Source: an uncultured Eudoraea sp.
GTDB lineage: Bacteria > Bacteroidota > Bacteroidia > Flavobacteriales > Flavobacteriaceae
NCBI GenBank assembly: GCA_947258555.1
Contig: CAMYJF010000015.1
Span: 20,478-84,477, forward strand
Direction of reading: 5' to 3'
Length of the DNA: 64,000 nucleotides
The notes beneath the pieces were generated by a model, which was given only the letters and a program-made list of their open reading frames with translations, was not told the DNA's origin and ran no database searches. The position numbers were made by a program, and so were the translations under genes. This document shows positions 1 to 8,899 of this stretch, piece by piece (positions within the stretch are counted from its first letter, which is position 1; every line of letters starts with the position of its first letter).

Positions 1-823
1 TACCTATCTTACTCCCAATAGCCTCATTCAAAGCCTCTCCCAGGGCTATAGCCGTATCCTCAATGGTATGGTGTTCGTCTACTTCAAGGTCGCCCTTAAC
101 TTTTATATCGAGATCCATAAGGCCGTGTTTTGACAATTGTTCCAGCAGGTGGTCAAAAAAGGCAATGCCGGTGCTGATCGAACTTCTTCCGGAGCCATCC
201 GGATTGATACGAATAAAAATATCGGTTTCTGCTGTTTTTCTTTTCACTTCAGCGATCCGATCTTTTGTCTTTAAAAATGTGTAGACTTCCTCCCAGCTAT
301 CTGTTGTTAAAGCGATCTTCTCCTCGATCTTCGTTGTGTCACTTTTAATTTCATCTTCACCCAATGCAGCTGCAGAATTTATAAAGATCCCCGATGCCCC
401 TAGGTTAAGGGCTAATTCCATGTCGGTTAATCGATCTCCGATGACAAAAGAATTCTCCAGGTCATAGGACTTGCTAAAGTAATCTTGCAAAAGACCCACT
501 CCAGGCTTGCGCGTATCTGCCCCTTCCTCGGGAAATGTGCGATCCATATGGATAGCTTCAAATGAGATCCCCTCATTGGCCAGTGAGTCAATGATAAAAT
601 TTTGAATGGGCCAAAAATCGCCCTCCGGAAAAGCATCGGTCCCCAAACCATCCTGATTGGTAACCATGACCAGCTCATAGTCCATTTCATGCGCGATCTT
701 ACCCAAGTAGGTAAAAACTCCAGGGTAAAACTGCATTTTATTGATCGTATCTATTTGTTCATCAGGCGCTTCAGAAATTAAGGTGCCATCTCTATCGATA
801 AACAATACTTTCTTTGGTTTCAT
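1..823 (-). CDS. hisB: HisB, bifunctional histidinol-phosphatase / imidazoleglycerol-phosphate dehydratase (3' part cut by window edge)
   Basis: HisB carries out two steps of histidine synthesis: dehydration of imidazoleglycerol phosphate and dephosphorylation of histidinol phosphate. The frame reads open from 823 to the window edge, about 274 of the roughly 375 residues usual for the fused enzyme. The HAD phosphatase half comes first: the nucleophile motif DRDGT is at residues 10-14, with D10 and D12 as the catalytic pair. The dehydratase half follows, with its metal-binding HHTIED motif near residue 250. The ATG overlaps the hisC stop as ATGA, so the two are translationally coupled. The remaining his genes should lie to the left of the window. 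Confidence 0.95.
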   Translation of the reverse strand, partial: MKPKKVLFIDRDGTLISEAPDEQIDTINKMQFYPGVFTYLGKIAHEMDYELVMVTNQDGLGTDAFPEGDFWPIQNFIIDSLANEGISFEAIHMDRTFPEEGADTRKPGVGLLQDYFSKSYDLENSFVIGDRLTDMELALNLGASGIFINSAAALGEDEIKSDTTKIEEKIALTTDSWEEVYTFLKTKDRIAEVKRKTAETDIFIRINPDGSGRSSISTGIAFFDHLLEQLSKHGLMDLDIKVKGDLEVDEHHTIEDTAIALGEALNEAIGSKIG

Positions 824-1869
824 CTGATCTCCTTTAAAATCTTTCTTATTAATTGATTTTCCTCAGGGGTGCCAATGGTAATTCTCAGTGTATTGGCACA
901 ATGCTTTTGTGTGGAACGATTGCGGACAACGATCCCATGTTCTATGAGTTGATGGTATCTTTTATCCCCATCATCTACCCGGATCAAAATAAAATTTGCA
1001 TCTGACGGATAGGTTTCTTCTACCCACGATATGGCATTCAATACGGGATATAATTTTTCCCTTTCAGAGATAATTTCCTTTACTTCTGCAGCAATTTTAT
1101 CTTGCTTCTCTAAACGTTCTTTGGCCCATTGCTGTGTCAATACATTCACATTATAAGGCAACTTGATCTTATGCAGCAGCTCTATGATCTGAGGATCTGC
1201 GTAGGCAATGCCCAGCCGTATACCTGCCTGTCCGTATGCTTTGGATAAGGTCTGGGTAACAATCAAGTTGGGATACTTTGGTAATTGGAACAGCCAACTA
1301 TCATTTGCTGAAAAATCAATATAGGCTTCATCGATCACAACAAGTCCTTCAAAGGAATTCAAAATGGCTCGAATAGAATCCGGGCTGAAACTGTTCCCTG
1401 TTGGGTTGTTCGGGGAACAGAACATGATCATTTTACAGGTAGAGGGTATGCTTTCCAGAACCGCCTCCACGTCGATCTCGAAATCGGGCCGAAGTGGCAC
1501 TTCTATATTTTCAACCTGATTGAGCCCTGCCAAAACCTTGTACATTCCAAAAGTAGGTGGCATAGTGAGAATGGCATCTTTTCCCGGTTCACAAAAAGCG
1601 CGAAAAAGCAGGTCCAGTATTTCATCACTGCCATTTCCAAGGAAAATTTTTTCCGGCTGTATTCCCCGTAGATCGGAAATTCTGGCCTTAAGACTCGATT
1701 GATTGGGGTCCGGGTAGCGATTAACAGCTGTTTCAAACGGATTCTCATTGGCATCTAAAAACACCATATCTCCTCCCTTGGACATAAATTCATCCCGAGC
1801 AGACGCATAGGGTTTTAATCCTAATACTGAGAGCCTGGCCCATTTTTGTATGTTAAACCCGGGCTTCAT
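820..1869 (-). CDS. hisC: Histidinol-phosphate aminotransferase
   Basis: HisC is a cytoplasmic PLP enzyme that transaminates imidazole-acetol phosphate to histidinol phosphate. It has 349 residues, normal for a fold-type I aminotransferase of this family. The substrate-side motif LKPYASARDEF lies at residues 18-28, SPNNPTG at 152-158, and the PLP Schiff-base lysine is K210 in TLSKAYGQAG. The start codon overlaps the hisD stop (ATGA) and its own stop overlaps hisB, so it sits in the middle of a tightly coupled hisG-hisD-hisC-hisB transcript. Confidence 0.96.
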   Translation of the reverse strand: MKPGFNIQKWARLSVLGLKPYASARDEFMSKGGDMVFLDANENPFETAVNRYPDPNQSSLKARISDLRGIQPEKIFLGNGSDEILDLLFRAFCEPGKDAILTMPPTFGMYKVLAGLNQVENIEVPLRPDFEIDVEAVLESIPSTCKMIMFCSPNNPTGNSFSPDSIRAILNSFEGLVVIDEAYIDFSANDSWLFQLPKYPNLIVTQTLSKAYGQAGIRLGIAYADPQIIELLHKIKLPYNVNVLTQQWAKERLEKQDKIAAEVKEIISEREKLYPVLNAISWVEETYPSDANFILIRVDDGDKRYHQLIEHGIVVRNRSTQKHCANTLRITIGTPEENQLIRKILKEIR

Positions 1870-3161
1870 TCTTCGTTCTTTTTCAATGCATTAAGTCGGA
1901 CACGTACTGCATTCTTATGCCCTTCCAGCTTTTCAGCTGCCGCCATCGTCTCAATAGCACGACCAATCTTTCCCAATCCTTCGGGCGCTATCTCCTGGAA
2001 GGTTATACTTTTTAAGAAGGACTGAAGTGTAACTCCGCTAAACTGTTTTGCATAGCCATTGGTTGGCAGGGTGTGATTGGTGCCAGAGGCATAATCCCCG
2101 GCACTTTCAGGTGTAAAAGGCCCCAGGAAAACAGACCCTGCATTACGAACCCGATCTTCATAAAATGTATCCTCATTTGTATTGATAATAAGATGTTCGG
2201 GGGCGTATTCATTCATAAACTCGGCAATATCTTCCCGGTCCTGGAAGCAAACAGCGCGACTATGTTGCAGGGCTTGAGATGCTAGTTCTTTCCTGGGCAG
2301 GTTTTCCAATTGATCCGATAGCTTTGCTTTTACCGACTCTATCAATTTTTGAGATGGCGTAAGCAAGATCACCTGGCTATCCGGCCCGTGTTCGGCCTGA
2401 CTCAAAAGATCGGCGGCTATGAATTCAGGATCTGCCGAATCATCGGCTATAACCATTAGCTCACTAGGGCCTGCCGGCATATCGATAGCAACGCCCAATT
2501 GTGTGGCATAGCTCTTAGCAGCTGTAACATATTGATTCCCCGGACCAAAAATCTTATATACGGCAGGTATTGTTTTGGTGCCATTGGTCATAGCGGCGAT
2601 GGCCTGGATCCCTCCTACTTTATAAATTGAGTGTACACCACATATGTTCGCAGTATACAGCACTACCGGGTCGATTGTACCATCCTTGCGAGGCGGAGTA
2701 CACATAAGCACTTCCGGACACCCTGCTATTGCAGCAGGAATAGCTAGCATTAATAAGGTTGAAAACAAAGGAGCTGAGCCACCTGGAATGTACAACCCAA
2801 TTTTCTCAATGGGCTGAAAGGTCTGCCAGCATCTGACGCCAGGCATGGTTTCAACTTTTGCACCTACTACTTTTTGAGCTGTGTGAAAGGCATATATATT
2901 GTCTTTTGCCAGGGAGATGGCGCTTTTTAATTCTTCCGACACCTGCTGTTCTGCCATTCTTAATTCATCGGCAGTAACGATAAGATCGCTTAGGTCCACA
3001 CCATCAAACTGGCGGGTATAACGGTACAAGGCTTCATCTCCATTTTGTGCAATGGCATCATAAACTTCGCGCACCAAGGGCTCCAATTCTCTCATCGGTT
3101 TAGTACCTCTTTCGCAGAGGGATCCCCAAGTATCTTTTGATGGCTCTAGTATCGTTTTCAT
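1866..3161 (-). CDS. hisD: Histidinol dehydrogenase
   Basis: HisD is the NAD- and Zn-dependent enzyme that oxidises histidinol to histidine in two steps. The 431-residue length is typical. Visible signatures are the Zn-ligand segment SQAEHGPDSQ, the catalytic Glu-His pair in NEYAPEHLII, the segment SAGDYASGTNHTLPT carrying the third ligand Asp, and a C-terminal His in EGHKNAV. It overlaps both neighbours by 4 nt (hisG upstream, hisC downstream). Confidence 0.97.
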   Translation of the reverse strand: MKTILEPSKDTWGSLCERGTKPMRELEPLVREVYDAIAQNGDEALYRYTRQFDGVDLSDLIVTADELRMAEQQVSEELKSAISLAKDNIYAFHTAQKVVGAKVETMPGVRCWQTFQPIEKIGLYIPGGSAPLFSTLLMLAIPAAIAGCPEVLMCTPPRKDGTIDPVVLYTANICGVHSIYKVGGIQAIAAMTNGTKTIPAVYKIFGPGNQYVTAAKSYATQLGVAIDMPAGPSELMVIADDSADPEFIAADLLSQAEHGPDSQVILLTPSQKLIESVKAKLSDQLENLPRKELASQALQHSRAVCFQDREDIAEFMNEYAPEHLIINTNEDTFYEDRVRNAGSVFLGPFTPESAGDYASGTNHTLPTNGYAKQFSGVTLQSFLKSITFQEIAPEGLGKIGRAIETMAAAEKLEGHKNAVRVRLNALKKNEE

Positions 3162-4015
3162 AGGACCATTTTTTCTATCGGGCAGACAAGGATGCCCTCA
3201 GCTCCAGCCGTTCTGAGTTCGTCTATGACTTCCCAAAAACTTTCCTTTTTAATGACCGTATGCACGGAACTCCAACCTTGTTCTGCCAGGGGCAATACGG
3301 TCGGACTGCGCATACCAGGAAGGAGTTTAGTGATTATATCTAGTTTCTCATTTGGCACATTCATCAGCACATATTTGAATTGTCGTGCCTGCAGGACCGA
3401 ATTGATCCGGAAAAGAAATTGGTCTTGTGTGGAACTGTTCTGTGAGCTGCCATTCGAGGCACTGGCTATAACGGCCTCGCTCTTAAGGATAACATCAACT
3501 TCTTTTAGATTGTTCTTAAAAAGCGTACTACCACTTGAGACAATGTCACATATGGCGTCGGCCAGACCTATGTTTGGGGCTATCTCCACAGAACCATTAA
3601 TGGTGTGCAACTCTGCCTGTATGCCTTTCTCTTTAAGGAAATTGGACACCGTGACCGGGTACGAGGTAGCGATGCGTTTGCCTTGCAGATCTTCAATCGA
3701 ATTATAGCTAAAAGATTTGGGCACGGCCAGGGAAACCCGGCATTTTGAGAATCCTAGTTTTACTAAACTCCTTATCCCCTCTCCATTCTCTTCTAATAGG
3801 TTTTCACCGACTATAGCCAGGTCTACAACACCATCTCGTAAATATTGTGGAATATCACTGTTTCTCAGGAAGAAGACTTCCAAAGGAAAATTTCGCGCAC
3901 TGGCCTTTAACTGGTCTATCCCATTATCTATGGATATTCCAGAATCTTTGAGCAGGCGAAGCGATTCTTCATTGAGTCGCCCTGATTTCTGTACGGCAAT
4001 TTTTAGTGTTTTCAT
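3158..4015 (-). CDS. hisG: ATP phosphoribosyltransferase, long form with regulatory domain
   Basis: HisG condenses ATP with PRPP, the first committed step of histidine synthesis, and is normally feedback-inhibited by histidine. At 285 residues it is the long, HisZ-independent form. An N-terminal periplasmic-binding-protein-like catalytic domain (LKIAVQKSGRL at the start) precedes a C-terminal ACT-like regulatory domain of about 75 residues containing SPTVLPLAEQGWSSVHTVI. It is the first structural gene of the operon. The gap to its ATG holds the leader peptide and attenuator annotated separately, so synthesis is probably controlled by attenuation as well as by enzyme inhibition. Confidence 0.96.
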   Translation of the reverse strand: MKTLKIAVQKSGRLNEESLRLLKDSGISIDNGIDQLKASARNFPLEVFFLRNSDIPQYLRDGVVDLAIVGENLLEENGEGIRSLVKLGFSKCRVSLAVPKSFSYNSIEDLQGKRIATSYPVTVSNFLKEKGIQAELHTINGSVEIAPNIGLADAICDIVSSGSTLFKNNLKEVDVILKSEAVIASASNGSSQNSSTQDQFLFRINSVLQARQFKYVLMNVPNEKLDIITKLLPGMRSPTVLPLAEQGWSSVHTVIKKESFWEVIDELRTAGAEGILVCPIEKMVL

Positions 4016-4046
4016 TTTTCAATTGATTATAGACGATCAGGCGGAT

Positions 4047-4084
4047 AAAAAAAACAAACCCGTCTGATCGCTCAAACGGGTTTG
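4047..4084 (-). terminator. his operon attenuator: intrinsic terminator between leader peptide and hisG
   Basis: Read on the minus strand, 4084-4072 pairs with 4067-4055 as a 13-bp stem (one G-T wobble) closed by a GCGA tetraloop (4071-4068, GNRA type). Eight T residues follow (4054-4047). This is a near-ideal intrinsic terminator placed after the leader stop codon and upstream of hisG. The 5' arm of the stem (CGTTTGAGCG, 4078-4069) can instead pair with CGCTCAAGCG (4126-4117) inside the leader peptide reading frame for 10 contiguous pairs, which would prevent the terminator. That is the classical attenuation arrangement. Confidence 0.9.
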
Positions 4085-4110
4085 TCTATGTAGCTACACA
4101 CAATACATTC

Positions 4111-4164
4111 CTACCTCGCTTGAGCGCCAGGGTCAAAATGAAGATGTGTGTGCTTCTTGTTCAT
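4111..4164 (-). CDS. hisL: Histidine-operon leader peptide, 17 residues with three His codons
   Basis: The frame ATG...TAG encodes MNKKHTHLHFDPGAQAR, with His at codons 5, 7 and 9, directly upstream of a terminator hairpin and hisG. If charged tRNA-His is scarce, a ribosome stalled at codons 5-9 leaves 4126-4117 free to pair with the terminator arm, giving antitermination. If translation reaches the stop at 4113-4111 the ribosome masks that segment and the terminator forms. No Shine-Dalgarno is visible, and the predicted transcription start lies only a few bases before the ATG, so the leader may be translated as an almost leaderless message. Confidence 0.85.
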   Translation of the reverse strand: MNKKHTHLHFDPGAQAR

Positions 4165-4171
4165 CAGGCTA

Positions 4172-4200
4172 TAAAAATAGAATTTATTTTAGTATTGCAA
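4172..4200 (-). promoter_or_regulatory. Candidate promoter of the his operon
   Basis: On the minus strand TTG (4200-4198) is followed after 18 nt by TATTTTTA (4179-4172). This matches the Bacteroidota consensus TTG-N17-23-TAnnTTTG in all but the last base. Transcription would begin around 4166, immediately upstream of the leader-peptide ATG at 4164. The box lies just after the stop of the preceding prohibitin gene, which suggests his transcription starts independently of it. Confidence 0.6.
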
Positions 4201-4209
4201 AAATTGTGT

Positions 4210-5025
4210 TTAATTATTTCCCAATATCAAAGGCAGACCTGCGTCACCAGATCCAACAATGACTACCTTGGCATTCGGTGATTGTGCGAGCATTAAGGTT
4301 GCCTCGATCCCTTTGTCCTGTAAGATCTTATCCGTCAGGGATGCGCTTAAGATACGATTGGCATCGGCTTTTCCCTGAGCTTCAATGACTTGTTTTTGTG
4401 CCTCCTTATCAGCCTTTTCAAGTCGGAATTCGTATTCCAGAGACTCCTGTTCCTGTCTTAGCTTGCGTTCGATCGCATCCTTGATGGTAGGTGGCAGGGT
4501 TACGTCACGTACCAGGATGTCGTCCAGAACGATATATTGATTGCTGACGATCTTTTTAGTTTCCTCAAATATTTCGGCCTGAATGGCGTCACGTTTAGAA
4601 GAATACAATTGTTCCGGTGTATATCTACCTACGACGCTTCTGGCTGCTGATCGAATGGTCGGCAATAGAATACGCTGCACATAGTTTTCTCCGATCCGCT
4701 GGTGCAAAAATCCCAGTTGATCGTATTCAGGCATATACCAGGCCGAGGCATCTAATTGAATATCCAGGCCGTTAGAAGAAAGGACTTTCATTTTTTCAAA
4801 GATCTCCATCCTACGTACTTCATAAACAAATACTTTGTTCCAGGGAGCGACGATATGAAAACCTTCACTCAGTGGGGGCTTATCTGTTACAACACCATCC
4901 CCAAACGTTTTATACAATACTCCGGCCTCTCCGGAGCCAATTACCACAGCCGATTTGGATATGATGATCACTAATAATAATATAATAAATACAGCCGGTA
5001 AGGCTATTTTTGGAAGTTTATCCAT
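4210..5025 (-). CDS. SPFH/Band 7 (prohibitin-like) membrane protein
   Basis: This 271-residue protein has one N-terminal membrane anchor (about residues 8-28, hydrophobic Val/Ile/Leu run) followed by a Band 7 domain and a long charged helical segment (about 165-220, rich in Glu, Lys and Gln) typical of prohibitin/HflC-type oligomerising scaffolds. Members form large ring assemblies on membranes and often modulate proteases such as FtsH; the partner here is unknown. It begins 12 nt after the vWA-like gene stops, so the two are probably co-transcribed. The his leader promoter follows its stop directly. Confidence 0.85.
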   Translation of the reverse strand: MDKLPKIALPAVFIILLLVIIISKSAVVIGSGEAGVLYKTFGDGVVTDKPPLSEGFHIVAPWNKVFVYEVRRMEIFEKMKVLSSNGLDIQLDASAWYMPEYDQLGFLHQRIGENYVQRILLPTIRSAARSVVGRYTPEQLYSSKRDAIQAEIFEETKKIVSNQYIVLDDILVRDVTLPPTIKDAIERKLRQEQESLEYEFRLEKADKEAQKQVIEAQGKADANRILSASLTDKILQDKGIEATLMLAQSPNAKVVIVGSGDAGLPLILGNN

Positions 5026-5037
5026 GAGTTAAAAATT

Positions 5038-7068
5038 TTAAATTAATCCGTTATATTTCCTCAGAAACCATTCTGCAGCAAGACAAAGTGCAATGGCTGC
5101 CAGCAGTATTCTAAAATCTATTAAAGATACGACATTTTGATTGCTTTTTTGGACGGGAAGAAATTCATTCCTATTGGATAATTCATCGATCAATTGATCT
5201 GCCTCGTCCATATAAAATAAATCCCCACCAGAGGCAAGAGCCAATCGTTCCATCTTCTTATAATTACTAGAGATCAGCTGCTTTTCTACCTCAAAATCCA
5301 ATATTTTAAAACTCCCTGATCGCGCTATATCCGTGCTTTCAACACGAACTGTAAATTCGTAATTCCCGGCTGGAAAGTCGTTAATGCTTAGTCCATAATA
5401 CCCATTCCTCAGGAGCATTGGAAATTCCCGATACGAAGATTCTTCGCTTGTTTTGATAAACAGCTTTAAAGATGCATTTCCATCAAACGCCATGGTTTCA
5501 TTAAAATAGCGCGCCACAATTTCAGCGGCATTCACCCCTTCATAGCTTTTCTCGTATTCAATGGTGAGTCGGTTTGCTCTTTTTTTAAGATCCAGAAAGC
5601 GTATTACTTGAGCTATAAAGGCATCATATGATTTAAAATCCCCTTCGTTCCTAAAGGACTGAATGCGCCACTTCCAGCTATTCTCTCCAAAAAGAACCGC
5701 CTCATTTCTCTCATTGCCCCGGATCATCACCAACATGGGCTCTTCGAGGACCACTCCTTTCACCTTTTGATCTAAAACTGTTTCATGTTCCGTGTAGATG
5801 CTTATCTCACCTAATTCAAAATCCAGCGGGGGAAAATCAGTGATATCGAGAGAAGAGTCAAAAAAAGAAAAGCTCCCGTTCAATTCCGGGAAGATCTCCT
5901 CATCCTGACCATAAGAGCTTATTGAATACCCCCCCTGAATGGCATTAATGAATGCCCAATCTGTCTTAGACCCAATGATCGAAAACGTGCTTATTTCTTC
6001 TTTTTTTATTACATCAAAAACTGCTGCGAATGTCCTGTCTGGTTGATAAAGGATTATCAGATCTGCATCCTCCCAGGTATTTTTTGCTGCGCTTGGGGCA
6101 GCAATAGTCACGTCTCGCTGTTCGTTCTGTTCAATGGCAGCTTTCAAACTCCCAAGATCCGGGTGTACAAGGGAAGAAACTATGACGATCTTTGTTTTTT
6201 CATCAATTACTTCCAGGCTTAATTGTCGGCTATTATTGTAGACATTTCGCTCATTTTCAAAAGCTGAAAGGCTAACACTCACATCCTGCAAGCCTGTAGT
6301 TTGTGCTTCCATTTCTGCCGTTACCTGAATAGCGTTCTTATCATTTGTGAATGTGACATTCTGTTGAAATCGAATTTGACCGTTCATGCGTATCCTTAAA
6401 ACAGAGTTCCTGTTTCCACTTCCGCTATAGGAAGCAAATACCTCTATCGGGAAGGTGTTTTTGAGATATGCGTAATTATTCATGTTTATTCGATCCAGTC
6501 TCAGGTCTTCGTAGGTCGTAGTATCGCCAGCGACCACAGGGAATATCTTTTGTTCAGGTTTATGGGACATAAATTCATAGTCTTCTCCTAAGGTCTGATT
6601 TCCATCACTGATCAATACAGTGACGGTATTACTACCGATCGATACGTCTTGTAAGCTTTGCAAAGGGCTAGAGATATTTGTCGCCTGATCTGTAAAAGTC
6701 AAGGAATCAAGTGGCTGCATTTCTTCTCCAATTTCCATGGCCCTCACTGTAAATCGATCCTGAAGTGCCTGGTTTTGCATTAAGCGGCTTGTTAAGTCTC
6801 TATACGAATCGGCCGAATCGGAAACCACCATAGAGGAAGAGTTATCTACCAAAATAGTCAGCAGGGCTTTTTCCAGATCGTATGTGGTCTTAGTGAATTT
6901 TGGATTCACAAGAAGTAGTATGAGCCCGAATATGCTCAGGAATCTCAATAAAGCCAGCCCTCTGAATAAAGGAGATTTGCGCCTGGGTTTGGAAAGATAA
7001 TGCCACCAAGCCAGGATGAATGCTAAGAGAGCACCCAGGAGTATCAATATGAAAATGGGTCCAGGCAT
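5038..7068 (-). CDS. vWA-like membrane protein with N- and C-terminal anchors
   Basis: The 676-residue protein opens with two transmembrane helices (about residues 4-24 and 40-58). A large domain follows that begins with a vWA-style metal-binding sequence LVDNSSSM (DxSxS) near residue 75, and the protein ends with one helix (LLAAIALCLAAEWFL) and a short cytosolic tail. This topology matches the BatA-like/glutamine-amidotransferase-like membrane proteins of Bacteroidota, exposing the middle part to the periplasm. Its specific role is not known to me. It sits between fabG and the prohibitin gene on one strand. A second protein of the same layout is encoded at 46917-48839. Confidence 0.75.
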   Translation of the reverse strand: MPGPIFILILLGALLAFILAWWHYLSKPRRKSPLFRGLALLRFLSIFGLILLLVNPKFTKTTYDLEKALLTILVDNSSSMVVSDSADSYRDLTSRLMQNQALQDRFTVRAMEIGEEMQPLDSLTFTDQATNISSPLQSLQDVSIGSNTVTVLISDGNQTLGEDYEFMSHKPEQKIFPVVAGDTTTYEDLRLDRINMNNYAYLKNTFPIEVFASYSGSGNRNSVLRIRMNGQIRFQQNVTFTNDKNAIQVTAEMEAQTTGLQDVSVSLSAFENERNVYNNSRQLSLEVIDEKTKIVIVSSLVHPDLGSLKAAIEQNEQRDVTIAAPSAAKNTWEDADLIILYQPDRTFAAVFDVIKKEEISTFSIIGSKTDWAFINAIQGGYSISSYGQDEEIFPELNGSFSFFDSSLDITDFPPLDFELGEISIYTEHETVLDQKVKGVVLEEPMLVMIRGNERNEAVLFGENSWKWRIQSFRNEGDFKSYDAFIAQVIRFLDLKKRANRLTIEYEKSYEGVNAAEIVARYFNETMAFDGNASLKLFIKTSEESSYREFPMLLRNGYYGLSINDFPAGNYEFTVRVESTDIARSGSFKILDFEVEKQLISSNYKKMERLALASGGDLFYMDEADQLIDELSNRNEFLPVQKSNQNVVSLIDFRILLAAIALCLAAEWFLRKYNGLI

Positions 7069-7125
7069 GAATTATTTACTCATTAGAAAGATGCCGGGTA
7101 TAAGACATCCAGTAATCGAAGGAAT

Positions 7126-7872
7126 CTATGTTAGCATTCCGCCATCCACATGCAGTACTTGCCCAGTAATATAGGCTGAGAGGTCTGATGCGAGAAAAAG
7201 GCAAGCATTAGCGACATCTTCCGTAGATCCGCCACGCTTTAACGGAATTGCAGCCCTCCAGCCTTCTACCGTCTTCTCATCTAATTTCTCTGTCATTTCT
7301 GTTTCGATGAAACCGGGAGCAATAGCATTACAGCGAATATTCCTCGAGCCTAATTCCAAAGCGATGGATTTAGTAAACCCGATCATACCTGCCTTGGAGG
7401 CCGCATAATTGGATTGACCGGCATTTCCTTTAACACCAACCACGCTACTCATGTTTATGATAGAACCACTGCGTTGCTTCAAAAAGCTGCGCTGTATGGC
7501 TTTAGTCATATTGAAAACCGACTTAAGGTTCACATCGACAACCGAATCAAAATCTTCCTCAGACATGCGCATTAGCAGGTTGTCCTTGGTGATCCCGGCA
7601 TTGTTGATAAGGATATCTACTGTCTCAAAATCTTCCAGGACCTGGCTCACCAGTTTTTCGGCATCTTCAAAGCTTGCAGCGTTGCTCATATACGCTTTGG
7701 CCTTAACTCCTAAATTGCTCAGCTCTTTCTCTAATTCTTTTGCCGGGCCTTCGCTTGAACTATAGGTAAAAGCTACATCGCAGCCATGGGCCGCAAATAC
7801 TTGAGCTATTCCTTTTCCAATACCCCGACTCGCGCCGGTAATGATGGCAGTTTTACCTTCCAATATCTTCAT
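7126..7872 (-). CDS. fabG: 3-oxoacyl-[acyl-carrier-protein] reductase
   Basis: FabG reduces 3-oxoacyl-ACP with NADPH in the elongation cycle of fatty acid synthesis. The 248-residue protein has the SDR glycine-rich motif TGASRGIGKGIA near residue 13, NNAG near residue 90, and the catalytic Ser-Tyr-Lys set in MSSVVG and SNYAASKAG. The C-terminal DGGMLT ending is typical of FabG. A perfect -7 box lies about 25 nt upstream, and the terminator of sucD separates it from that gene, so it probably starts its own transcript with the vWA-like and prohibitin genes. Confidence 0.93.
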   Translation of the reverse strand: MKILEGKTAIITGASRGIGKGIAQVFAAHGCDVAFTYSSSEGPAKELEKELSNLGVKAKAYMSNAASFEDAEKLVSQVLEDFETVDILINNAGITKDNLLMRMSEEDFDSVVDVNLKSVFNMTKAIQRSFLKQRSGSIINMSSVVGVKGNAGQSNYAASKAGMIGFTKSIALELGSRNIRCNAIAPGFIETEMTEKLDEKTVEGWRAAIPLKRGGSTEDVANACLFLASDLSAYITGQVLHVDGGMLT

Positions 7873-7896
7873 ATAACGCTAAATTTAGGTGTTGAT

Positions 7897-7904
7897 CAAA
7901 GATA
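7897..7904 (-). promoter_or_regulatory. -7 box (TATCTTTG) upstream of fabG
   Basis: A perfect TAnnTTTG element on the minus strand, 24 nt upstream of the fabG ATG. No TTG is seen at the -33 spacing, where the sequence is instead the T-tract of the sucD terminator, so the call rests on the -7 element alone. Confidence 0.5.
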
Positions 7905-7913
7905 CTTCAAGAA

Positions 7914-7940
7914 ATAAAAAAATCCCGTTAAAAACGGGAT
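7914..7940 (-). terminator. Intrinsic terminator of sucD
   Basis: On the minus strand ATCCCGTT (7940-7933), a 3-nt loop and AACGGGAT (7929-7922) form an 8-bp stem followed by a T-rich tract. It starts about 23 nt after the sucD stop and separates sucD from fabG. Confidence 0.85.
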
Positions 7941-7962
7941 ATTCATTTACTTTTTACAGATA

Positions 7963-8838
7963 CTAGGGCATCACCTCTTTTACCTTCTTTCCGATCTCTG
8001 CAGGCGAATCCACAACATGGATCCCGCATTCCCGCATGATCCTCTTTTTTGCCTGGGCCGTATCGTCGCTACCTCCAACAATGGCTCCGGCATGACCCAT
8101 AGTTCGCCCAGCTGGTGCAGTTTCTCCGGCAATAAAGCCAACGATAGGTTTAGAACTGCCGCTATTCTTGTACCATTCTGCAGCATCGGCCTCCAGTTGT
8201 CCACCAATTTCACCGATCATCACTACACATTCTGTTTCCGGGTCATTGATCAATAACTCAACCGCTTCCCGGGTAGTCGTACCAATTATTGGATCTCCGC
8301 CAATTCCTATGGCTGTGGTGATACCTAATCCTTGTCGCACAACCTGATCGGCTGCTTCATATGTCAGGGTTCCTGATTTAGAGACCAGGCCTACGGTTCC
8401 TTTTTTAAAGACAAAGCCAGGCATAATTCCTACTTTGGCCTCACCCGGTGTGATCACCCCCGGACAATTAGGTCCTACCAAGGTGCAATCGTCAGACCGC
8501 TTCACATACTCATAAGCTTTTACCATATCAGCTACAGGGATACCTTCTGTTATAGTTATGATCACCTTAATTCCGGCATTGGCTGATTCCATAATGGCAT
8601 CAGCTGCGAATGCTGGCGGCACAAAAATGATCGATGTATCGGCTCCCACGTCTTTTACTGCATCCGCCACAGTATTGAAAACCGGTTTCCCAAGATGGGA
8701 CTGCCCTCCTTTTCCGGGCGTAACGCCTCCTACGATCTGGGTGCCGTATTCTATCATTTGCTCGGAATGAAATGTGCCTTCACTACCTGTAAAACCTTGT
8801 ACGATGATCCTGGAATCTTTGTTTACCAATACGCTCAT
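7963..8838 (-). CDS. sucD: Succinyl-CoA synthetase alpha subunit
   Basis: SucD is the CoA-binding and phosphohistidine subunit of succinyl-CoA ligase in the TCA cycle. The 291-residue length is standard. The CoA-binding Rossmann start ([18 protein letters not shown]) is at the N terminus, the ligase segment [12 protein letters not shown] near residue 123, and the phosphorylated His in [13 protein letters not shown] near residue 246. The beta subunit gene is not adjacent. It has its own -7 box and terminator, so it is probably monocistronic. Confidence 0.96.
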   Translation of the reverse strand: MSVLVNKDSRIIVQGFTGSEGTFHSEQMIEYGTQIVGGVTPGKGGQSHLGKPVFNTVADAVKDVGADTSIIFVPPAFAADAIMESANAGIKVIITITEGIPVADMVKAYEYVKRSDDCTLVGPNCPGVITPGEAKVGIMPGFVFKKGTVGLVSKSGTLTYEAADQVVRQGLGITTAIGIGGDPIIGTTTREAVELLINDPETECVVMIGEIGGQLEADAAEWYKNSGSSKPIVGFIAGETAPAGRTMGHAGAIVGGSDDTAQAKKRIMRECGIHVVDSPAEIGKKVKEVMP

Positions 8839-8863
8839 GAGGAAAATGCAATTAAATGATGGG

Positions 8864-8871
8864 CAAAAATA
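8864..8871 (-). promoter_or_regulatory. -7 box (TATTTTTG) upstream of sucD
   Basis: A perfect TAnnTTTG on the minus strand, 25 nt upstream of the sucD start; no clear TTG at -33. It suggests sucD is transcribed separately from the lpx operon that ends at 8900. Confidence 0.45.
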
Positions 8872-8899
8872 TGTGTTATGATATGAATAAAGAAGCGGA

